This document shows, one piece after another, positions 16,350-23,049 of a stretch of DNA of 64,000 nucleotides (position 1 is its first letter; every line of letters starts with the position of its first letter). Made by a program: the position numbers and the translations under genes. Location of the stretch: assembly GCF_900177805.1 (NCBI RefSeq), contig NZ_FXAX01000001.1, positions 310,001-374,000 of the forward strand, given 5' to 3'. A model generated the notes under the pieces. The model was not told the origin of the DNA. It made no database searches and saw only the letters and a list, made by a program, of their open reading frames with translations. This DNA comes from Fibrobacter sp. UWB13. GTDB taxonomy: Bacteria > Fibrobacterota > Fibrobacteria > Fibrobacterales > Fibrobacteraceae.

Positions 16350-17945
16350 CTAGCTGTTTGTAGCGACTTTGACTTCCTCGATCTTCTTGAGAACAGAGCC
16401 GTCTTCCATAGCCTTAATCGCCTTGTCAAAGCCTTCCTTGATGCTTGCAGCCTTGTTGCTGATGTAGAGAGCGGCGCCTGCGTTCAATGCGCAAGCGTAC
16501 TTGATGCCCGGACGGCCCTTGCCGTTCAGCACGTCGAGAGCGAGGTTGAAGTTGTCCACGCCCGTACCGCCTGCGAGGTCTTCCGGGTCCACAGCCGGGA
16601 CGCCGAATTCCTTCGGGTCAATGCGGTATTCGCGATACTCGCCGTCTTCCAAGATTTCGGCAATGGTCGTCGGGACGCACGGAGAGATTTCGTCGTAACC
16701 GTCGTCGGAGATGGCGACCATGACACGCTTGGCACCGAGGGACTTTGCAGCCTTCGTGAACGGTTCGAGAATCGACTTGCTGTAAACGCCGAGCATGAGG
16801 TATTTGGCTTCGGCCGGGTTCGTGAGGGGGCCGAGCAAATTCATGATGGTCTTTACGCCGAGTGCGCCACGAACCGGGCCTGCAAAACGCATAGCGCTGT
16901 GGTAAACCGGAGCCATGAGGAATACAAAGTTCGTCTTGTCGATGACGCTTGCTGCTTTTTCCGGAGTCATGTCGAGCTTGAAGCCTGCAGCTGTGTAAAA
17001 GTCGGCGGCACCGGACTTGCTCGAAACCGCGCGATTGCCGTGCTTGGCAATCTTGGCGCCACAGCTTGCTGCGATAAGGCCGGAGAGAGAGCTCACGTTG
17101 AAGCTACCCTTGCCGTCGCCACCGGTACCCACGATATCGGTGAGTTCGTCACCGCTGTACGGGAACTTGCGCTTCTTGCTGCTCAGCACCTTGGCGCAGC
17201 CTGCAATTTCTTCGGTCACGGGGCCCTTGCTGGATAGTGCGGTAAGGATTGCAGCCATCTGGCGTTCGTCCATGATGCCGTCGGTCAAGTCTTCCATGAA
17301 CATTTCTGCAGTTTCGCGGCTCAAGTCCTTGCCTGCAGTAAGCGTGTTCAAGATTCCGCGGATATCGAGCGGTTCGCGACGGTAGTTGAGGAATGCCTTG
17401 AAGAATTCGTCGGCGCGGCCGCTAGCGATGGATTCCGGGTGGAACTGCACGCCTTCAATGGGGAGCGTCTTGTGGCGAATACCCATGATGTCGCCGTCTG
17501 TTGCGCGGGCGGTCACTTCGAAATCGCCCGGGAGCGTAGATTCGTCGATGACCAAGCTGTGGTAACGCGTGAAGATGTTCTTCTTGCCGATGGTGCGGAA
17601 AAGTCCCTTGCCGTCGAGGTCGATTTCTTCGGCGATGCCGTGCTTGATGAACTTGGCCTGCACAATCTTTGCGCCAAAAGCGTAACCGATGGCCTGGTGG
17701 CCGAGGCACACTCCCAAAATCGGGAGCTTGCCTGCAAAGTGCTTGATGGCTTCGACAGAGATGCCGGCATCTTCGGGGCGGCCCGGACCCGGGCTCACGA
17801 TGAGGCGGCTCGGGTTCAACTTTTCAATGTCTGCAATGGTGCATTCGCGGCTACGGAGCACGCGGATTTCTTCGGTGGTAATCTTGGCTAAAGCCTGATA
17901 AACGTTGTAAGTAAAAGAATCGTAGTTGTCGATAATGATAATCAT
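16350..17945 (-). CDS. trpGD: Fused anthranilate synthase glutaminase / anthranilate phosphoribosyltransferase
   Basis: 531 residues. Residues 1 to about 190 are a class I glutamine amidotransferase: oxyanion-loop region SPGPGRPEDAG, nucleophile Cys80 in LGVCLGHQ, and the His-Glu pair in FHPES. From about 195 on is TrpD: GTGGDGKGSFNVSS (phosphoribosyl-pyrophosphate loop), KHGNRAVSSKSGAAD and NLLGPLTNP. It makes ammonia for TrpE and then attaches phosphoribose to anthranilate. Second gene of the unit after trpE (65 bp gap containing a dispersed repeat), under the control of the trp attenuator. Confidence 0.95.
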   Translation of the reverse strand: MIIIIDNYDSFTYNVYQALAKITTEEIRVLRSRECTIADIEKLNPSRLIVSPGPGRPEDAGISVEAIKHFAGKLPILGVCLGHQAIGYAFGAKIVQAKFIKHGIAEEIDLDGKGLFRTIGKKNIFTRYHSLVIDESTLPGDFEVTARATDGDIMGIRHKTLPIEGVQFHPESIASGRADEFFKAFLNYRREPLDIRGILNTLTAGKDLSRETAEMFMEDLTDGIMDERQMAAILTALSSKGPVTEEIAGCAKVLSSKKRKFPYSGDELTDIVGTGGDGKGSFNVSSLSGLIAASCGAKIAKHGNRAVSSKSGAADFYTAAGFKLDMTPEKAASVIDKTNFVFLMAPVYHSAMRFAGPVRGALGVKTIMNLLGPLTNPAEAKYLMLGVYSKSILEPFTKAAKSLGAKRVMVAISDDGYDEISPCVPTTIAEILEDGEYREYRIDPKEFGVPAVDPEDLAGGTGVDNFNLALDVLNGKGRPGIKYACALNAGAALYISNKAASIKEGFDKAIKAMEDGSVLKKIEEVKVATNS

Positions 17946-17980
17946 GGTTGTAATCTCTTTTTTAAAGTTTTGGGGTGTTA

Positions 17981-18013
17981 CGTCATTGCGAGGCTGAAAG
18001 CCGAAGCAATCTA
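17981..18013. repeat. Dispersed palindromic repeat in the trpE-trpGD gap
   Basis: Imperfect palindrome ATTGC-GAGGCT-GAA-AGCCGAA-GCAAT. It runs into the trpE stop codon (18011-18013). Confidence 0.6.
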
Positions 18014-19456
18014 GTTGTCACCCTCCAGTACAGCCCTGATTGCTCCGAGCTTTTCATTCGTTTCTTCAAATTCGCGGTCAGCGTTCGATGCTGCCACGAT
18101 GCCACCACCGGCCTGGAGGCTGATGGTCTTGCCCTGCTTTAAGCAGCAACGGATAGCGATGCAGAAATCCAAGTCACCGTCCGATTCAATGTAACCCACG
18201 GCGCCAGCATAGAAGCGACGCTTGATTTTTTCGAGACCAGAAAGAATTTCAATGGCGCTGATTTTCGGAGCGCCGCTCACCGTACCAGCAGGGAAGCTGG
18301 AGCGCAGCACTTCAATGGCCTTCTTGTTCTTGGAAACTTTACCTTGTACGTCAGAAACCAGGTGGATCACGTGGCTGAACTTTTCGCATTCCATGTACTT
18401 GGTCGTTTCGACCGTACCGGCATCGCAAACGCGGCCGAGGTCGTTGCGGGCGAGGTCTACGAGCATCAAGTGTTCTGCGCGTTCCTTCGGATCGCCCTTC
18501 AAATTCTTCATCAATGCTTCGTCTTCTGCGTCGTCCTTACCGCGGCGGCGGGTACCTGCAATCGGGTGGATGGTGGCGATGCCTTCACGCACGCGGATCA
18601 AGCTTTCCGGAGATGCGCCGATGAACTGGTGCGTGCCGTAATCGAGGAAGAACATGTACGGAGACGGGTTCACTGTGCGGAGGCGGCGGTAAATGTCGAG
18701 GGCTTCGATATCGCTTGCGAACTGGATGCGGCGGGACGGCACTGCCTGAACGATGTTGCCTGCCACGATGTGCTTCTGCAATGCGGCGACCTTTTCCACG
18801 TATTCCTTGCGGGACTGTTCGAGGTCGGTCATCGTGATGCCCTTGCTGTACTGCTTTTCCGGAGCGAGATAGCTGAAGTCGAGGTCTGCAAGACGGGCCT
18901 TCACCTTTTCAATTGCGGCCTTCAGGTCAATCTGGTGTTCTTCGTAGTTCAGGGCGAACAAGTGAAGCTTTTCGGTGAAGTGGTCAAACACAATGTAAAT
19001 GTGGCCGACCAAAAATTCAGCTTCGGGAATGTTGAGCTCATCCACCTGCGGGGCAAGGCGAATCGTATCGCAGCGGGCGCAGAATTCGTAGCCGAGGTAG
19101 CCCACGCCCGAAGACGGAATAGGAATCTGGTTGGGCGGCACCGTATTTTCGGCGGAAATCTTGAGCAAGGCGTCGAGAATATCGCCATCACCTTCAGCCA
19201 AGAATTCACTTTCCTTGCCATCCACGACAATGCTTACGTTCTTGTCGTTCTGGCGCAGGCGGAAACCTTCGTCCACCATCAAGGTCGAATAGCGGCTGCG
19301 ACCGTGGTCAAAGCTTGCCGATTCGAAGATGGCCTTTGCGCCGAGCTTCTTGGCGAGTGAAAACGGGGTGTAACGTTCACCGGGGAGAGCGACGTAAATG
19401 CTGTCGGTACGCGGAGCGTAACCCGGGCGTTCGGTGATGTGAGTAATCTTAGTCAT
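18011..19456 (-). CDS. trpE: Anthranilate synthase component I
   Basis: 481 residues of the chorismate-binding family. Conserved blocks: IQFASDIEALDIYRRLRTVN, SPESLIRVREG, PIAGTRRRG, DLARNDLGRVC, HVIHLVSDVQG, FPAGTVSGAPKISAIE, and GYIESDGDLDFCIAIR. With the TrpG domain it converts chorismate and glutamine to anthranilate. AGAGGA precedes the ATG. First structural gene after the trp leader. Confidence 0.95.
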   Translation of the reverse strand: MTKITHITERPGYAPRTDSIYVALPGERYTPFSLAKKLGAKAIFESASFDHGRSRYSTLMVDEGFRLRQNDKNVSIVVDGKESEFLAEGDGDILDALLKISAENTVPPNQIPIPSSGVGYLGYEFCARCDTIRLAPQVDELNIPEAEFLVGHIYIVFDHFTEKLHLFALNYEEHQIDLKAAIEKVKARLADLDFSYLAPEKQYSKGITMTDLEQSRKEYVEKVAALQKHIVAGNIVQAVPSRRIQFASDIEALDIYRRLRTVNPSPYMFFLDYGTHQFIGASPESLIRVREGIATIHPIAGTRRRGKDDAEDEALMKNLKGDPKERAEHLMLVDLARNDLGRVCDAGTVETTKYMECEKFSHVIHLVSDVQGKVSKNKKAIEVLRSSFPAGTVSGAPKISAIEILSGLEKIKRRFYAGAVGYIESDGDLDFCIAIRCCLKQGKTISLQAGGGIVAASNADREFEETNEKLGAIRAVLEGDN

Positions 19457-19544
19457 TTTAATCCTCTAGTTTTAAAACTCGTTTGCCTTTTCGTTTAAGG
19501 TTCACAAAGGCTTTATTTCCCGGAGGATTTCGTCAATTTTCGGT

Positions 19545-19632
19545 AAAAAGGAAGGCCTCCGTGAGTCCGGAAGCCTTTGCCTAAAAATCTTGGGTGATTT
19601 GTAACAAATACCGGGCTCTATGTTAGAGTCCG
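19545..19632 (-). promoter_or_regulatory. trp operon transcription attenuator
   Basis: On the minus strand: region 1, CGGACTC, at 19632-19626 inside the leader-peptide end; region 2, GAGCCCGG, at 19618-19611; region 3, CCGGACTC, at 19570-19563; and terminator arms AAGGCTTCCG (19577-19568) and CGGAGGCCTT (19561-19552) with T5 at 19549-19545. Regions 1 and 3 carry the same heptamer, so region 2 can pair with either (6 of 7 or 7 of 8 pairs). That gives the classical exclusive pause, antiterminator and terminator forms. Confidence 0.8.
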
Positions 19633-19679
19633 CGCCACCAACGACGGTTCATAGTTGCACTTGTTACGAAATTCATCAT
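19623..19679 (-). CDS. trpL: trp leader peptide
   Basis: 18 codons, MMNFVTSATMNRRWWRGL, then TAA. The two adjacent Trp codons (TGG TGG) sit just before region 1 of the attenuator, where a ribosome stalled by lack of charged tRNA-Trp would free region 2. The first ATG is 6 bases after the -10 box and has no ribosome-binding site, so the leader may itself be translated from a leaderless mRNA. Confidence 0.8.
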   Translation of the reverse strand: MMNFVTSATMNRRWWRGL

Positions 19680-19685
19680 GACACA

Positions 19686-19714
19686 AAAATATCAATCAAA
19701 ATTGCACATGGCAA
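19686..19714 (-). promoter_or_regulatory. trp promoter
   Basis: Minus strand: -35 TTGCCA at 19714-19709, 17-bp spacer, -10 TATTTT at 19691-19686. It places the transcript start at or next to the trpL ATG. Confidence 0.55.
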
Positions 19715-19756
19715 GGGGTTGTTCTAAAAATTCTTGAAAAATTTTAAAAACTCGCG

Positions 19757-19850
19757 TTTCGCGTCATCTTGACACTCGCTTCTCGTCATCCTGAGGCTCC
19801 GCTTCTCGTCATCCTGAGGCTCCGCCTCTCGTCATCCTGAGCGAAGCGAT
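19757..19850. repeat. Tandem 23-bp repeat of the CTCGTCATCCTGAG family
   Basis: Three units starting CTCGTCATCCTGAG at 19782, 19805 and 19828, exactly 23 bp apart, after a more degenerate copy at about 19761. The same core recurs at 30469 (inside ligA) and 42472. The stretch lies between the divergent trp and kinase promoters; I see no gene in 19715-19900. Confidence 0.75.
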
Positions 19851-19900
19851 ATACGAGACTTGGGGCTTCAGTCCCTTAGTGGAGTTAGGTTCGGAGGAGC

Positions 19901-19955
19901 AGGATCCATTATTTCTTGAAAAACATTTGACATTTTGCCCCCTCAAGTCGATAAG
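19901..19955 (+). promoter_or_regulatory. Promoter of the kinase-VWA-phosphatase-ankyrin cassette
   Basis: -35 TTGACA at 19927-19932, 17-bp spacer, -10 GATAAG at 19950-19955. The preceding block (ATTATTTCTTGAAAAACAT) is nearly identical to that before the rmuC promoter. Confidence 0.6.
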
Positions 19956-19983
19956 TATGAAGAAAAAATTTTTGGGAGGCTTT

Positions 19984-21270
19984 ATGTCCGAATTGAAAAA
20001 AGGGGATGTGGTCGCGATCGCTGGCGGTGACACTTGTCAAGTTGTCCGTGAATTGGGGCGCGGCGGTCAGGGAATCGTTTACGCTGTCAATTATAATGGT
20101 AGTGAGTATGCGTTAAAATGGTACACGCAAAAGGTGAGTGAGCGTTTCCGTGAAAATCTGAAGCGCAATGCGAATCGCCAGACGCCGAACGAACATTTTA
20201 TTTGGCCGATGGCTGTCGCCGAAGACCCAAATGGTGGATTTGGCTATTTGATGAAAATCCGCCCCGCAGGCTATGTGGATATGAGCAAGTTCATCTTGGT
20301 GACTGCCCGTTTTGCCGATGTGAATGCCCAGCTGAACGCCTGTATGCAACTCGTGAAGGCTTTTTTGGACCTGCATCGCGACGGTTATAGCTACCAGGAC
20401 ATGAACGATGGCAACTTCTTTATTAACCCTAAAACGGGTGACGTGCTGATTTGCGATAACGACAACGTGGCTCCCGATGGTACCGACGACCTTGGCATTC
20501 TTGGCAAGGCGGGGTATATGGCACCCGAAATTGTCGAAGGAAAGTCTCGACCGCGCAAAGTGACGGATTACCATTCGCTTGCGGTTTGTCTGTTCATCTT
20601 GATTTATATGAACCGTCCGTTTGAGGGGAGGCGTTATCTCTCTTGTCCGTGCGATAACGACCCGGAAATGGCAAGGCAACTTTTGGGGTATAACGCCGTA
20701 TTTATTATGGATCCAAACGACAAGAGCAATGCGCCGGATCCGAGCCTGCATAAGAATGTGATGCGCCGTTGGGATATCTATCCGAAGGTGTTGCGCGATG
20801 CTTTCTGCAAGACGTTCAGCAAGGAGGCTCTGCAAAATGGAGACCTCCGCGTGAAGGATAAGGAATGGCGCGATATCTTGCTGCAGGTGCGTGCGGATTT
20901 TGTCAAATGCCCGAAATGCGGAAAATTTTCATTTGCGGACCCGGATTGTGTTGACAAAAAGTGTGCTTACTGCGATAAGTCCTTTGGAGATTATAGAATG
21001 TTGTGCGTAGGTAAGTTTAAAATTCCGCTGATGCCGGAACAGAAGCTCCATGAATGTCTAGTCCACGGCTCGACCGATTACGACAAGGTCGTTGGCAGAA
21101 CCGTCGTCAAGAACAATGAGGTGGGGCTTTGCAATAATTCTGGCGAATCCTGGACGGTGACGTGTTTGGACGGCACTCAGCGAGTCGTTGCGGATGGTCA
21201 GGGCATGCCTGCCCGCAAAGGTTACAAGATCAAGTTTGGAAATCAAGGCGAAACTGCCGTTATTGAATAA
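19984..21270 (+). CDS. Divergent Ser/Thr protein kinase with zinc ribbon (TerY-P triad type)
   Basis: 428 residues from the ATG at 19984 (GGGAGG just upstream); a longer frame to 19879 reads through the promoter. Hanks-type fold: glycine loop GRGGQG (25-30), Lys45 in YALKWY, catalytic loop YQDMNDGN (Asp139, Asn144) where HRD is usual, DND at 158-160 in place of DFG, and MAPE at 179-182. A zinc ribbon follows (Cys309, 312, 322, 327, 330), then about 90 residues of beta-rich tail. The next two genes are a VWA protein and a PP2C phosphatase, which fits the kinase-TerY-phosphatase triads predicted to work in stress or defence signalling. Catalysis is plausible since the key Lys, Asp, Asn and metal Asp remain. 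Confidence 0.85.
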   Translation: MSELKKGDVVAIAGGDTCQVVRELGRGGQGIVYAVNYNGSEYALKWYTQKVSERFRENLKRNANRQTPNEHFIWPMAVAEDPNGGFGYLMKIRPAGYVDMSKFILVTARFADVNAQLNACMQLVKAFLDLHRDGYSYQDMNDGNFFINPKTGDVLICDNDNVAPDGTDDLGILGKAGYMAPEIVEGKSRPRKVTDYHSLAVCLFILIYMNRPFEGRRYLSCPCDNDPEMARQLLGYNAVFIMDPNDKSNAPDPSLHKNVMRRWDIYPKVLRDAFCKTFSKEALQNGDLRVKDKEWRDILLQVRADFVKCPKCGKFSFADPDCVDKKCAYCDKSFGDYRMLCVGKFKIPLMPEQKLHECLVHGSTDYDKVVGRTVVKNNEVGLCNNSGESWTVTCLDGTQRVVADGQGMPARKGYKIKFGNQGETAVIE

Positions 21271-21284
21271 AAGGAGAATAGAAT

Positions 21285-22055
21285 ATGGCTACAAAAGACC
21301 CGTTTGCGTTGGAACCGATCCCGCGTCGTGTCACGCATCTGATTTTTATGGTGGATACGTCGGGCAGTATGTCCGGTTCAAAGATTGCTTCGCTCAATAC
21401 GGCGGTTCGTGACGCTCTTGACGATGTGGGCGACATCTCCAAGAATTGCGGCGATTCGCAAATCAAGATTGCCGTGCTCGAGTTCAGTAGCGCTGTCAAC
21501 TGGATGTATGAACAGCCGCTTGAAGCCGAAAAGTTTCAGTGGCAGGATTTGAGCGCAAGTGGTACGACATCGTTTGGCAGCGCCTGTGCGGAACTGGACG
21601 CTAAACTTTCCAGGTCCAATGGCTTTATGGGCGAAAAAACGGGATGCCGCGCACCTGCCATTGTCCTCCTTTCGGACGGCGCTCCGACGGATGGCTATGT
21701 CCGTAAGTTGGAAAAGCTCAAGGGGAATCGCTGGTTCAAGGCTGGTGTGAAGGTGGCTATCGCCATCGGTGACGATGCCAATAATGACGTGCTCCGGGAA
21801 TTTACGGGCAGTTCGGAATCGGTCATCACGGTTCACAATGTGGATCAGCTCAAGAAGATGATTCATACGGTCAGCGTGTCTGCGACAACGGTGGCAGGCC
21901 AAAGTGCATCTGTCGGCGCCGCAATGGTAACGCAGAACCAGCTTGTCGCGCAGTCGATTTCGAATACGGTTGCTAATGACGCCTCGCTTTCTGGAGTCGA
22001 TGTGGGTTCAAGCAAGGCGAATTCCGGTTCCGATGACTGGTCGGGCTGGAACTAG
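21285..22055 (+). CDS. VWA-domain protein, TerY-like
   Basis: 256 residues. A von Willebrand factor A domain fills residues 15-210: MIDAS loop DTSGSMSG (Asp24, Ser26, Ser28), a Thr in SGTTSFGSA, and the third metal-site Asp in LLSDGAPTDGY. The tail (about 210-256) is Ala/Ser/Gly-rich and ends GSDDWSGWN, probably flexible. It likely acts as a metal-dependent binding platform between the kinase and phosphatase. It is 14 bp behind the kinase gene with an AAAAGGAG ribosome-binding site. Confidence 0.88.
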   Translation: MATKDPFALEPIPRRVTHLIFMVDTSGSMSGSKIASLNTAVRDALDDVGDISKNCGDSQIKIAVLEFSSAVNWMYEQPLEAEKFQWQDLSASGTTSFGSACAELDAKLSRSNGFMGEKTGCRAPAIVLLSDGAPTDGYVRKLEKLKGNRWFKAGVKVAIAIGDDANNDVLREFTGSSESVITVHNVDQLKKMIHTVSVSATTVAGQSASVGAAMVTQNQLVAQSISNTVANDASLSGVDVGSSKANSGSDDWSGWN

Positions 22056-22065
22056 GGAGTCTGAG

Positions 22066-23049
22066 ATGTGTATGCAAAATGCTGAAACGTTTGCGGTGAG
22101 CAAAGTCGGGGCGAAGCATTTGCCTGCAAATATCCCGTGCCAGGATTTCTCGCTAGAATATAATGATGGCGAAATCCAGTTGATCGTGGTATGCGATGGG
22201 CATGGTTCACCGTCTTACGTCCGGAGTGATGTTGGGGCAAGGCTTGCGGCTGGGATTGCAAAGGATGAACTGATGCAGTTCATGCAATCCGAAGATGCCC
22301 GCAAGTTTCTTGGAAATCGGACGGGGGCGGTGACAGCCCGCACGGATGTGGGGGATTCCTGTTGGTCTGAAAAATCGGAGGAAAAATCCGAAACAGCGAA
22401 GCTTCGCGAAGAGCAAGCAATGCTGTATCAGCAACAGATTGGGAATATCCAGCCGCAAGAAAAGCTAATCCGCGACGTGTGTCGTCGAATTTGCGAAAAG
22501 TGGGTTGCCGCCATCCGGCAGGACGCTCAAGAAAACCCGCTGACCGATGCTGAGAAGGAACTCTTGGGCAAAAACGACTTGGTAAAGGCTTATGGCTCGA
22601 CGCTGATGGCTTATGTGCAGACGCGGTGGGGCTGGCTTGCGATTCACGTGGGCGATGGCAGACTGCTTTGCCTGAACGATAGCGCCGAACCTTACGAAAA
22701 CTGGACTCCGCCAGTGCCGTGGGATTCAACGTGTTTCTTGAACTACACGACATCGCTTTGCGATAAGAATCCCGCGGACTCGTTCCGCTACGCATTTGAC
22801 GGTACAGGGCATTTCCCGTTTGCTGTGTTTGCGTGTAGCGATGGAATCGAGGATTCTGTAGGCGATTACGATTTGGCTCCTGAATGTCTGAACCGGTTCT
22901 ATATGCGGCTTTTGCAAATGTATTTAGATATCGGTAAAGAGCAGGCGGTCGCCCGTATGGACGAAGGCTTCAGCGATATGAGCTTGCACGGCAGCAAGGA
23001 CGACATGAGCCTTGCCGGGATCATCAACAAAAAAGGAAACGAACAGTAA
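22066..23049 (+). CDS. PP2C-type protein phosphatase
   Basis: 327 residues from the ATG at 22066 (AGGGAG upstream, 10 bp after the VWA stop). PPM-fold motifs: CQDFS near residue 26, metal motif VCDGHGS, IHVGDGRLLCL where the family usually has GDSR, and ACSDGIED and later acidic residues completing the metal site. An insert of about 100 residues (SEKSEEKSETAKLREEQAM...) between the first and second motifs is charged and probably helical. It would remove phosphates added by the kinase. It is followed without a gap by the ankyrin gene (TAAATG). Confidence 0.88.
   Translation: MCMQNAETFAVSKVGAKHLPANIPCQDFSLEYNDGEIQLIVVCDGHGSPSYVRSDVGARLAAGIAKDELMQFMQSEDARKFLGNRTGAVTARTDVGDSCWSEKSEEKSETAKLREEQAMLYQQQIGNIQPQEKLIRDVCRRICEKWVAAIRQDAQENPLTDAEKELLGKNDLVKAYGSTLMAYVQTRWGWLAIHVGDGRLLCLNDSAEPYENWTPPVPWDSTCFLNYTTSLCDKNPADSFRYAFDGTGHFPFAVFACSDGIEDSVGDYDLAPECLNRFYMRLLQMYLDIGKEQAVARMDEGFSDMSLHGSKDDMSLAGIINKKGNEQ

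Noticed and set aside
18344-19360. 338-codon plus-strand open frame opposite trpE
   Set aside because: trpE carries all chorismate-binding motifs on the minus strand; the opposite frame has none.
19757-19850. Possible CRISPR array (three 23-bp units)
   Set aside because: The units are directly adjacent with no spacers, no cas genes are near, and the unit belongs to a dispersed repeat family.
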